DNA of 64,000 nucleotides. Source: Paenibacillus sinopodophylli (GTDB lineage Bacteria > Bacillota > Bacilli > Paenibacillales > Paenibacillaceae). The notes beneath the pieces were generated by a model. That model worked only from the letters and a program-made list of their open reading frames with translations. It was not told where the DNA came from and did not search any database. Positions 54,277 through 62,451 of this stretch are shown in pieces. The stretch lies in the NCBI RefSeq assembly GCF_005930355.1, contig NZ_VDBO01000001.1:717339-781338 (forward strand), written 5' to 3'. Every line of letters starts with the position of its first letter. Positions within the stretch are counted from its first letter, which is position 1. Position numbers and translations under genes: made by a program.

Positions 54277-54887
54277 CAATAGCAAATAAGACCAGTGAGA
54301 AAACATGGTTTTTATGTAAGGATGAGGAGGGAAATCGTATATCTATTTATTTTAATATTTCAATGCCGGTTATGCATTTTCTTATTGAGAGCCATCATGC
54401 AATGCTGGATCATGGAGTGAAACTGTATGCCGAAATATTTGTTAACGCACAGGGTGAACGTCAATATTCAGCTTTTGAAAGTGAAAAAATCGATTTGTTC
54501 GCCAGTTATTTTAATGACACTGCATATAACTCTTTTTTCTTTTCCTGCTACCCTATACAAGATGCAACACAAATCAAGAGTAATGGATACTTCTACGATA
54601 CACCAAGCTCCAATTCTATTGAAGTAGCAGGCGGCAGAGAAACCGATAAAAGTCGAGAACTTATACAAATGCGTATGCTATCAAAAAATCCTAACAAACA
54701 GATACGTTCTTTTTATCAAAAATTTCAAAAGGACTTAAAGAAAATTTCAGGATTGCAAAAGCATCCGCAAAAGAATTATTTTTACTTGCCAACGAATAAG
54801 ATTATAATTCCTGCTAATCCACATTCACAGAACTCAAGAGATATTTGGGAAGACTTTAATCTTTCAAAAATGGAGAATGTTGAATAG
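54228..54887 (+). CDS. Hypothetical protein, start uncertain
   Basis: A reading frame of up to 219 residues overlaps the previous gene by 49 bases if ATG 54228 is used. No clear ribosome site is present there, and the next in-frame ATG (54363) is deep inside the conserved-looking part (ISIYFNISMPVMHFLIES). Other features are FFFSCYPIQDATQIKSNGYFYDTPSS and a basic helical stretch (SFYQKFQKDLKKISGLQK). No family is recognised. Confidence 0.45.
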   Translation: MEAGHGRRAEEQATQVAIANKTSEKTWFLCKDEEGNRISIYFNISMPVMHFLIESHHAMLDHGVKLYAEIFVNAQGERQYSAFESEKIDLFASYFNDTAYNSFFFSCYPIQDATQIKSNGYFYDTPSSNSIEVAGGRETDKSRELIQMRMLSKNPNKQIRSFYQKFQKDLKKISGLQKHPQKNYFYLPTNKIIIPANPHSQNSRDIWEDFNLSKMENVE

Positions 54888-54975
54888 CTCTGAACATAAT
54901 CAAAAAGTCCGGATGCGATAGCGTATACTTGACAGGTGCTAATTCGAATTAATTGGCATGGAGGGAAATTATTTT

Positions 54976-55419
54976 ATGAATGCTACATTAATGAAGAGAT
55001 TAAATATTTTCCTTCATCGGGAGGATAACATTACCTTAGTAGGCAGTCCGGCAAGCCAAGAGGAAATTGCTAATGCTGAGCAGCGTCTGAAAGTAGACTT
55101 TCATGAGGATTATGTGCATTTTATCCGTACGTTTGGAGGGGCATATGCAGGTCTTGCGGTATATGCATTCTCAAATGGCTCCAGTTTCGGAAACGAAACG
55201 GTTGTCGATTTGACGCTATGGTCCCGAGAGCAATTCAAGATGCCTCCCTTTGCAGAGGTTCTACAAACTAGCTATGTCATCTCTATGAATGGTTCCGGCG
55301 ATCCGATTATAATTAATAAGGCAGGCAACGTTCTCATTTGCTACCATGATAACGGGGAGATCGAGTTATTAGCGGATTCATTCGAGGCATTAATTGAGAA
55401 AAATTTTGATGAATGGTAA
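54976..55419 (+). CDS. SMI1/KNR4 (SUKH) family immunity protein
   Basis: A 147-residue protein of the SUKH superfamily, common as immunity proteins against nuclease and other polymorphic toxins. GSPASQEEIANAEQRLKVDFHEDYVHFIRTFGG is the family signature, and ISMNGSGDPIIINKAGNVLICYHDNGEIELLADSFEALI is the C-terminal half. GGAGGG precedes ATG 54976. No toxin gene is next to it. Confidence 0.87.
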   Translation: MNATLMKRLNIFLHREDNITLVGSPASQEEIANAEQRLKVDFHEDYVHFIRTFGGAYAGLAVYAFSNGSSFGNETVVDLTLWSREQFKMPPFAEVLQTSYVISMNGSGDPIIINKAGNVLICYHDNGEIELLADSFEALIEKNFDEW

Positions 55420-55525
55420 CTGTTCGTATTACGATGGTTCCAATGTCACATGAAGCGACCAAGAACTTGTATTGCGAAGTACAGAATCACATTATATTAA
55501 AATAGCATAAAAAGGGAAGTTTATT

Positions 55526-55999
55526 ATGAATAATAGCATTGCGGAACATTGGAATCTTGTAGAGCGTGAACTGCCCGGTATTAATTGCATCATCTTTCCA
55601 GATGGTGTTTTAACCCTTTTAAATTGTTACAGTATATATGACCCCAACACAAAGGAAAGAAAAAAAATTTGCTCTCCCTTGTGTGACACAACCATTGACA
55701 GCATTGCAAAGTATAATGTTGAATGTTGGACGATCGTTGATGCATGGGTCAGTATTGATTATCAAAACGGGAAAATCTATGGCGGCGATGGTCAAATGGG
55801 AAATGAAGGATATATTGCCTGTACGGATGCTGAGGACCGTTTGGTGTGGGGAATATTTTTTGAAAATTCAAACCCTATAAAAAGCTTAGAAATCAAAGAT
55901 AATATCCTAATCGCGATTAATGAGCATACTGAATTGCAAATTGAAATCAACTTAGAAAACCTCACCCAAATTAAAATGACTTGCATAAAGTCCCAATAA
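55526..55999 (+). CDS. Hypothetical protein of immunity array
   Basis: A 157-residue acidic protein (NLVERELPGINCIIFPDGVLTLLNC, GDGQMGNEGYIACTDAEDRLVWGIFFEN, IAINEHTELQIEINLENLTQIK) with a beta-rich repeat-like pattern. I do not recognise the family. GGGAAG precedes ATG 55526. It is the last gene of the array. Confidence 0.5.
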   Translation: MNNSIAEHWNLVERELPGINCIIFPDGVLTLLNCYSIYDPNTKERKKICSPLCDTTIDSIAKYNVECWTIVDAWVSIDYQNGKIYGGDGQMGNEGYIACTDAEDRLVWGIFFENSNPIKSLEIKDNILIAINEHTELQIEINLENLTQIKMTCIKSQ

Positions 56000-56211
56000 A
56001 GATTCATTATTTTATTTTCACCAAATACCGCGAAATAAGCATGTTCTAGCTTTTTGAAAGAGTATTTATAACCTCTCATTTTCCATATACCCGTCCTAAT
56101 CAGAGATATCCAGTGAAACTAAAAAAAAGCAATTTAATATATCATTCTAGCATGCGCGAAGAATTTCCTATTTCGTATTAATAGGGATTGGGAACCGTTA
56201 GTTCAAGAAAA

Positions 56212-56259
56212 CAGCAGCAGTCTAGAGCTGATATGCTCCCCTTAGCTGCTGCTGCTTTT
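56212..56259. terminator. Terminator beside SIMPL gene
   Basis: CAGCAGCAG (56212-56220) pairs with CTGCTGCTG (56246-56254), followed by CTTTTT on the plus strand and preceded by AAGAAAA for the minus strand. It lies at the 3' end of the minus-strand SIMPL gene. Confidence 0.6.
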
Positions 56260-56907
56260 TCAGCCATACATATACCAAATTCGCACGGCAGCTCTGAAGG
56301 TCAATTGTCCTGGCTCGATGGGGCTTGTGACGCTTTGCTGTGGCATAGCTGCCACCTTGAATAACACAGGCTCAGCCCCAGGCTGTGCTACTTCCTCGAC
56401 TTTGCATGGTACCGCGGACAAGGAAACGCTGAGTGCATGGGCGATGGAGGTGGCCTTCGACTCTGCATCTCGCACAGCAGCAATCAATGCTTCTTGTCTC
56501 GTCTTAGCGGCCTCGCTAGAATCAAACTCTATCGATGTAACAATGTTGGCCCCATTCGCAACGGCCATATCGATTAGACGTCCAGCCTCCGTAACATTAT
56601 CTAGCATTACTTGAAGCAGATGGGTGACTTTGTACCCCCGGAATTCTTGCTTTCCATCTATATAATCGTATTGAGGCTCAATTTGAAATTGCGTAGTTTT
56701 GATGCGCTCACGGGCAATGCCCGAATGCTCCAACGCTTCAATAATCGCGGCCACCTTTGTAGCATTTTCAGTCTGGACCGATTCCAGATCTACCCCTTCA
56801 CTAACGGTTCCCAGTGTAATCAATGTACGGTCTGGAACGGCTGTTACCACACCTTCTCCCCAAACCTCTAGCGTAAAATCACATGAAAATTGTTTATGCT
56901 GAGCCAT
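56260..56907 (-). CDS. SIMPL-domain (DUF541) protein
   Basis: A 215-residue protein of the SIMPL/DUF541 family. LEVWGEGVVTAVPDRTLITLGTVSEGVDLESVQTENATKVAAIIEALEHSGIARERIKTTQFQIEPQYDY, then GYKVTHLLQVMLDNVTEAGRLIDMAVANGAN, and RQEALIAAVRDAESKATSIAHAL are typical. No signal peptide is seen, although many members are exported. Some members affect oxidative stress or spore-related processes; the role here is unknown. AGGAGG precedes ATG 56907. Confidence 0.88.
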   Translation of the reverse strand: MAQHKQFSCDFTLEVWGEGVVTAVPDRTLITLGTVSEGVDLESVQTENATKVAAIIEALEHSGIARERIKTTQFQIEPQYDYIDGKQEFRGYKVTHLLQVMLDNVTEAGRLIDMAVANGANIVTSIEFDSSEAAKTRQEALIAAVRDAESKATSIAHALSVSLSAVPCKVEEVAQPGAEPVLFKVAAMPQQSVTSPIEPGQLTFRAAVRIWYMYG

Positions 56908-57085
56908 AGTTCCATATTCCTCCTTTATCATCGCACCTATAATTAAACTATGATCATTTATCGCTTGAAATTCAATGTATCCACCATTATTACATGCTCA
57001 GTTTGGAAGCGTTATTTACAGTACGGGTGAAGAGCGCAAATCTTCAAAAATAATTCGTTATTTTCTTCGATGGCTGAAATGAAAG

Positions 57086-57118
57086 AAGGCCGTCCCCGAT
57101 TAAACAAGGGACGGCCTT
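57086..57118. terminator. Terminator upstream side of secreted protein gene
   Basis: Perfect 11-base arms (57086-57096 and 57108-57118). It probably ends the minus-strand gene that stops at 57152. Confidence 0.75.
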
Positions 57119-57151
57119 TGATTGAGTTAAAGCTCGATAGCCTATTATAGC

Positions 57152-57541
57152 TTATACGAAAGTAACCTTGACCTCATCCCTGCCGATGAGAGCCCCAGAA
57201 CCGTTATAAGCCTCTGCTATAATAACAAAGGTTCCGGCGTGCAAAAGCATCAGCTTTGTATAGCTCGATAGTGTATGATGAATGTCATATCCGCTCGAAG
57301 GCACGTCGAGCTTGCCCGAATGGTAGGTTAATGATCCGTATATTCCATTATTTTTCTCTAGAATATGGATTTCATACTGGTAAGCTCCGCTAGGCTTCGT
57401 AATACCGATATAATCCGGAACCGCTCCGTAGCTATTCGGATACGGGTTAAACACGTAAACTCCGCCATAAGCGGCGCTTGCTTGGGAAGAGATACCGAAC
57501 AGTAAGGTAATAGCAATCAAGAGTGAAAACATCTTCTTCAT
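57152..57541 (-). CDS. Small secreted protein
   Basis: A 129-residue protein with a Sec signal peptide (MKKMFSLLIAITLLFGISSQASA, cleavage after ASA). The mature part is about 105 residues rich in Tyr, Gly and Ser (YGGVYVFNPYPNSYGAVPDYIG, SSGYDIHHTLSSYTKLMLLH, EAYNGSGALIGRDEVKVTFV) and looks like a single beta-sandwich. AGGAGG lies upstream of ATG 57541. No family is recognised. Confidence 0.7.
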   Translation of the reverse strand: MKKMFSLLIAITLLFGISSQASAAYGGVYVFNPYPNSYGAVPDYIGITKPSGAYQYEIHILEKNNGIYGSLTYHSGKLDVPSSGYDIHHTLSSYTKLMLLHAGTFVIIAEAYNGSGALIGRDEVKVTFV

Positions 57542-57752
57542 TAATAATTCCTCCTCATAAGGGTTGTCGCACCCATTCCGGCCGAAAAGGGTATGTACCT
57601 TTACCGAGAGCTCTCTCGATGAATATATCATCATATTGTAGAAATAACTATATTTAGAATTTATGAATGTATGTCTATTTCTACTGAAATTAAATTGCGT
57701 ACATCCGAGCAAGAACCAAAAAGGCGGATGCTCATCGCGGTCGACCTCCTTT

Positions 57753-57978
57753 TTACAAGGATTCACAAGATTCGCCGTTTAGGTAATCAAAGAACGAAAC
57801 GTCTGTCCAGAAGTCGTAGCTTTGGACGTTGACGGCGGGATTGACCTGCTTGAACCCGTCAACTACGCCCTTGGATTGATACTTGAGCGAGAACGCCTGC
57901 GAGTAGTAGCAGTCGATCTGATATGTTATCGCTAATGGTGACCTTATAATCCGGAATCGACGTCAGCGAGTAGGGTGT
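57753..57978 (-). pseudogene. Unidentified decayed coding fragment
   Basis: The minus strand reads IDCYYSQAFSLKYQSKGVVDGFKQVNPAVNVQSYDFWTDVSFFDYLNGES and stops at 57753-57755. A frameshift near 57925 is needed to continue upstream (TPYSLTSIPDYKVTISDN). The protein family is not recognised. Confidence 0.35.
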
Positions 57979-58425
57979 CCGCGTAGTCTACATTTACTAA
58001 TACGATTGAAAAGGCTAATGTTTACGATAATTTTTATGGATTGTGACAAATTAACTATTATTCGTACTAATGGACAGCATTAAGCTTTCTATTTCCGTCT
58101 TATTTGGAGCTATCAATTAAGTTGAAGATTATGGTAGAATTCCCTAATGGATTTAGGTTGCTGCTTCGGCTCTATATATCTTGACTCTTGAGCAGGGCTT
58201 AGATAATGGAAGGATTAATCGAAATTAACTTGCCAGTGAATTATGTAATTGAATATGTTGTCCAATATATGAAGCGAGGCAAAGTTGCTTATCAAAGCCA
58301 CTAACAAGTAGCTACTGCGTCGAATATCACTTTAGTAAAACCTTTTGATGATCCAATCGGTAAGGGGTACCAGCGGCCAGTCGAACCAAAGCGCACATTT
58401 AGTTGCGGAACAACGACAAAAGATG

Positions 58426-58453
58426 AAACGTTCCTTATAAGAGGAACGGTTTT
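58426..58453 (+). terminator. Terminator-like hairpin
   Basis: AAACGTTCCT and AGGAACGGTTT pair with a one-base bulge around a 6-base loop, followed by TTT. The gene it served is not evident. Confidence 0.5.
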
Positions 58454-58648
58454 TAACATGCTTGCAGCTTAGCTGTCGGTTGACTAGAACATATATGACT
58501 ATAAGTCGCGGAAATCAGCTTTTTTTGATATATCGTATATTCTTATCAAAGGCTAATGACAAGAACATACTCCGAATTACATAACCACGATTATATTTGC
58601 AGCGGATTTCCCGCTCGGACCGTCTAATAAGGTGAAGGTGGTGATCAC

Positions 58649-59212
58649 ATGAAGCCGACCGGCAGTCGAAATAAGAATGATTTTTCGAAAGACCCCACGC
58701 AAGCACTTGAGCAGCTCATGAACGAATTCGGCACAATTGTCATACGGACTGCGTTTTTCTATACGGGGGATGCTCATCTTGCCGAGGATATTAGCCAGGA
58801 GGTGTTCCTACGCGCGTACCGAAAGTGGAACACTTTCCGCGGCGACAGTACCGTCAAGACGTGGCTGACGACGATCACAGTCAACATATGCCGCGACAAA
58901 ATGAGCGTTCGTATGTTCACGGAACAGCCGACCGAGCCAGGCAAGTTGGAGCTTGGCCGAACGATCAGCCTGGAAGATGAGGCGCTTGAACGGCTAAAGA
59001 AGAGCGAAGTGCTGCAGCATGTGCTTCGCCTGCCGTTGCCGTATCAGGAAGCGTTGTACTTGTATTACTACGCAGACCTCAACACGCGGGAGATATCAGA
59101 AGCAATTAGCTCCCCGGAAGGAACAGTACGCAACAAACTGCATCGGGCGCGAGAAATGCTCGCCCGAGAGATCAGTAAGGAGGGAATTCTTCATGACGGA
59201 TATGGATTATGA
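58649..59212 (+). CDS. ECF RNA polymerase sigma factor
   Basis: A 187-residue group 4 sigma factor. Region 2 is TAFFYTGDAHLAEDISQEVFLRAYRKWNTFRGDSTVKTWLTTITVNICRD, and region 4 is LRLPLPYQEALYLYYYADLNTREISEAISSPEGTVRNKLHRAREML. AAGGTGG precedes ATG 58649. It is translationally coupled to the downstream putative anti-sigma gene (20-base overlap). Confidence 0.92.
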   Translation: MKPTGSRNKNDFSKDPTQALEQLMNEFGTIVIRTAFFYTGDAHLAEDISQEVFLRAYRKWNTFRGDSTVKTWLTTITVNICRDKMSVRMFTEQPTEPGKLELGRTISLEDEALERLKKSEVLQHVLRLPLPYQEALYLYYYADLNTREISEAISSPEGTVRNKLHRAREMLAREISKEGILHDGYGL

Positions 59213-59885
59213 ACTGACTAAACAGTTTCGAAAGGAGTCTGATGAAATGTTATTTTCGAGTATGGAGATGAGTGAGCAACTGAAGCGGAAGATTCGTCAA
59301 GAAGCGGCCGCAGAGAAGGCAGGGCGTAAATGGAAACTTGCGAAATCATGGAAGGTGGCTGCGGTGGGATTGGCAGCAGCGGTCTCAATCGTTGTGGCCA
59401 TCCCGCTGTTAGGTACACCGAGCGCTCCGGCGCCTGTGGATAATACGACGGAAAATGTGTCTCCGCCACAGTCAAACGGAGGCATAGTCGGTTCAGAATT
59501 GACTTCATTGACGACATTGACGCTTGCTTCCATCGAAGAAGCAAAGGCGTCTTTTGGAGAAGACTTGCTGCTGCCGTCCTTTGTACCGGAAGGGTACACC
59601 TTAACAGATATTGCAGCGGTGGGGATGCCAGATGAACCAGTTAGAGATATCATCTTAACGTATGTGTCGGGCGAACATACGGTTACGTTCACGGCCAGCC
59701 GCATGGCTTCCATCTATCCGACGGAGCTATTTACAAAGACGAAGGTGGGCGAAGTGGACGGATTCGTATTTGAACAACCGAGCATGACTGAATTGTTCTG
59801 GACGATTGAAAATGTCCATTTTGGCATAACCGGGCCAATTCCAGGAGATGCAGCGATGAAGATGGCGTTGTCGGCAACGCTTTAA
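59193..59885 (+). CDS. Putative anti-sigma factor (DUF4367-like)
   Basis: A 230-residue protein. An N-terminal cytosolic helical part of about 50 residues (DMDYELTKQFRKESDEMLFSSMEMSEQLKRKIRQE) precedes a single membrane helix (KVAAVGLAAAVSIVVAIPLL). The extracellular C-terminal part (DLLLPSFVPEGYTLTDIAAVGMPDEPVRDIILTYVSGEHTVTFTASRM) resembles DUF4367. This arrangement fits a membrane anti-sigma that holds the ECF sigma factor until a signal comes. AAGGAGGG precedes ATG 59193. Confidence 0.82.
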   Translation: MTDMDYELTKQFRKESDEMLFSSMEMSEQLKRKIRQEAAAEKAGRKWKLAKSWKVAAVGLAAAVSIVVAIPLLGTPSAPAPVDNTTENVSPPQSNGGIVGSELTSLTTLTLASIEEAKASFGEDLLLPSFVPEGYTLTDIAAVGMPDEPVRDIILTYVSGEHTVTFTASRMASIYPTELFTKTKVGEVDGFVFEQPSMTELFWTIENVHFGITGPIPGDAAMKMALSATL

Positions 59886-59918
59886 GTAAGAAACGCTAAG
59901 TGAGATAAGCTTTTACCT

Positions 59919-59959
59919 CGAAGAAGCAGATGCCAGTATTGACGGCATCTGCTTCTTCG
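59919..59959 (+). terminator. Strong hairpin after anti-sigma gene
   Basis: Perfect 16-base arms (59919-59934, 59944-59959) with a 9-base loop. Confidence 0.75.
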
Positions 59960-60099
59960 ATGTAGTCCTTACATCTATGATGTCTAGGGACACAATTTTA
60001 TCTGTTAATGGAGTAAAAGCTTAAGGAATCAGGATTTTTATTGTATATGTATAGGGTTTGTGATATGTGTCGGACGACAAGAATATAAGCCGATTAATT

Positions 60100-60123
60100 A
60101 CCGCGTAAATCGCGGTTTTTTTT
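60100..60123 (+). terminator. Orphan terminator
   Basis: ACCGCG, five loop bases and CGCGGT are followed by TTTTTTTT. No gene lies within 200 bases upstream of it, so it may end a small RNA or a leader transcript. Confidence 0.6.
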
Positions 60124-60588
60124 ATTTTATCGGTACATATTCTTCGCAATATGTCATGGCAAGAAAATGTACCGAATGCCGATTAGCCATTTTATTAAAT
60201 GTACTAAGTCAATAAAACATAACGTTATAGCCTGCCTATACTTCATTAAACTCCCTTGGTACGATATCGTTTTCTGACGAATACTCGATTGTTTGCAGGA
60301 GTTCGTTCAATTAGCAAGTTCGCACATTCTCCACACTCCTCAATACTTTTGCACTCTAGATGAATGTTAGCAGCCTTTGAAGATATTTTTTAGTTTTTTG
60401 AAAAATTTGTGTATTTTTTTATTTTTATAAAATTAAATTTCATTTTAAATCAAATTGAATTTATTTAATTCGAATGATTAGGTAAAAATCGTACACCAAA
60501 ATGCGTCTAAATCCTGACCTGTAAATCCAAATGGGTATACCTATAATAAAGTTATTCATAAGGGATCAACTGCAGGAGGTAAACAGCT

Positions 60589-61521
60589 ATGGCTACGACG
60601 ATCGACAAAGCAAAGCGTACGAAAAGTGGAAGGTGGTGGAACCAATACCGAAAGGAAGCTTTAGTGGGTTGGCTTTTTCTAGCACCAGAAGCTATAGGGA
60701 TTATAACGCTTGCTATTTTCCCTTTGCTATTCTCATTATTTCTAAGCTTTACGGATTGGAATCTCATAGGTGGATTTAAGGAAATGAATATGATCGGATT
60801 CGGGAATTTCGAAAGAATGTGGGAAGATTCGAAATTCTGGAAGGGCTTACAGAACAATTTGTTCTTTACTTCCGTTACGGTTCCTGTGGGTCTAATTATT
60901 GCGATGATTATGGCTGTTCTTGTGCACACGAAGGTTTATGCAAAAGGATTGTTCAAAATCTTGTTTTTTATTCCTTATATCTGTTCTACGGTTGCTATTG
61001 CAGCAGTATGGGCCGCACTCTATCACCCTTCAAGCGGGCCAATCAATCAGTTTCTTATGGGGATTGGTTTCGACCACCCTCCGAAATGGCTTGTTGATTC
61101 GGAATATGCGATCGTCGCGATCATGGTGATTGCCATTTGGCAGGCACTCGGCTATCAGATGATCATATTTCTCGCTGGATTGACGCAAATATCTGAAGAC
61201 ATCTATGAGTCAGCAAGAATCGATGGAGCATCAGGTATGCAGCAGTTCTGGTCCATCACAGTGCCGATGTTGGCTCCTACAACGCTATTTTTGACCATTA
61301 CGACAGTCATCGGTTCTTTTAAAGTGTTTGATCTTATTAAATTTTTGACAGACGGTGGTCCTAATGATGCATCGACTGTGCTTGTCTACCGAATTTATGA
61401 GGAGGGCTTTATTAATTTTAATATGGGTTACGCATCTGCGATGTCTTGGGTACTCTTTCTTCTCGTGATCGCTGTATCGTCAGTAACCTGGATTATACAA
61501 GGCAGAGGGAAGCGGACATAA
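60589..61521 (+). CDS. Carbohydrate ABC transporter permease (MalF-like)
   Basis: A 310-residue membrane protein with six predicted membrane segments. The EAA loop is EDIYESARIDGASGMQQFWSITVPMLAPT, and AWVLF-type segments and the N-terminal WWNQYRKEALVGWLFLAPEAIGIITLAIFPLLFSLFLSFTDW are typical of sugar uptake permease 1. GGAGG precedes ATG 60589. It is followed by the second permease and a binding protein. Confidence 0.93.
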   Translation: MATTIDKAKRTKSGRWWNQYRKEALVGWLFLAPEAIGIITLAIFPLLFSLFLSFTDWNLIGGFKEMNMIGFGNFERMWEDSKFWKGLQNNLFFTSVTVPVGLIIAMIMAVLVHTKVYAKGLFKILFFIPYICSTVAIAAVWAALYHPSSGPINQFLMGIGFDHPPKWLVDSEYAIVAIMVIAIWQALGYQMIIFLAGLTQISEDIYESARIDGASGMQQFWSITVPMLAPTTLFLTITTVIGSFKVFDLIKFLTDGGPNDASTVLVYRIYEEGFINFNMGYASAMSWVLFLLVIAVSSVTWIIQGRGKRT

Positions 61522-61537
61522 AGGAGGCAGAAGGAAA

Positions 61538-62374
61538 ATGTCATTAAAGAACTTAAAGCTTGACCGATTGATTATAACCGTTATACTCTCGGCGTGTTCA
61601 ATTTTGTTTATTGTTCCATTATTGTGGATGCTCTCCGCATCAGCCAAGCTAGAGCGAGATGTCATGACTTATCCCATTCAATGGATACCACAGCAGTGGA
61701 ATTGGATAGAAAACTTCCATAAGGTATGGTTGGAAAATGTCCCTTTCACCTTGTTCTACTGGAATTCCTTCAAGCTTGCAATTATTTCTACGATAGCAAC
61801 ATTGTTATTTTCGTCAATGGCTGCTTTTGCTTTCTCCAAGCTTCGCGCTCCAGGAAAGGGTATTATGTTTGCGCTTATGATGTCATTTATGATCATTCCG
61901 GACCAGGCTACACTTGTTCCCCGTTTTATCATGATCAAATGGCTAGGCTTGTATAATTCGCATGAAGGGCTAGTGTTGATGCTTGCATTCTCGATGTACT
62001 TCACCTTCTTAATGAGGCAATTTATGATGGGAGTTCCGAATGACTTCATTGAAGCAGCGAAAATTGATGGAGCAGGCTATCTTAGGGTGTACGCACAAAT
62101 TTTACTGCCATTGTCTAAGCCAATTCTGGCAACAGCAGGAATTATTAAGTTCATATGGACTTGGAATGACTATCAGAATCCGTTGATTTTCTTGTTCAAA
62201 AAGGAGCTATTTCCGCTACCGCTGGGCATTCAATTTTTCCGGCAGGAATACTCGAACAACGTTTCGTTAATGATGATGGCTGCAGTATCTGCAATCATTC
62301 CGCTTATCATCGTCTTTATCATTCTCCAAAAGGAGGTGATTAACGGAATTACTGTTGGTGGAGTAAAAGGATAA
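61538..62374 (+). CDS. Carbohydrate ABC transporter permease (MalG-like)
   Basis: A 278-residue membrane protein. VPLLWMLSASAKLERDVMTYPIQWIPQQWNWIENFHKVW starts the typical MalG N-terminus. The EAA motif is NDFIEAAKIDGAGYLRVYAQILLPLSKPILAT, and WTWNDYQNPLIFL is the conserved late loop. AAGGAGG precedes ATG 61538. It works with the first permease and the lipoprotein at 62452; the ATPase is not encoded here and is probably a shared MsmX-type protein. Confidence 0.93.
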   Translation: MSLKNLKLDRLIITVILSACSILFIVPLLWMLSASAKLERDVMTYPIQWIPQQWNWIENFHKVWLENVPFTLFYWNSFKLAIISTIATLLFSSMAAFAFSKLRAPGKGIMFALMMSFMIIPDQATLVPRFIMIKWLGLYNSHEGLVLMLAFSMYFTFLMRQFMMGVPNDFIEAAKIDGAGYLRVYAQILLPLSKPILATAGIIKFIWTWNDYQNPLIFLFKKELFPLPLGIQFFRQEYSNNVSLMMMAAVSAIIPLIIVFIILQKEVINGITVGGVKG

Positions 62375-62451
62375 TCTGGTTAACGCAAAGTCAAAATAAT
62401 GTAAGCGAACGACTAGAAGGTAATTCATAATTAATAAAAAGGGGATGCAAA

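Larger units (their letters stand above)
57542..58648. other. Mostly non-coding stretch with fragments
   Basis: No convincing intact gene was found in this 1.1 kb. It contains a minus-strand decayed fragment (57753-57978), a 32-residue ORF at 58208-58306 without a clear ribosome site (MEGLIEINLPVNYVIEYVVQ) and a hairpin at 58426-58453. It looks like gene debris between two functional blocks. Confidence 0.5.
59886..60588. other. Long AT-rich gap before sugar transporter operon
   Basis: A 703-base gap. Nothing coding was seen. It holds a strong terminator (59919-59959), a second terminator-like hairpin (60100-60123) with no gene in front of it, and a very AT-rich stretch (60380-60480) that probably contains the promoter of the transporter operon. 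Confidence 0.6.
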
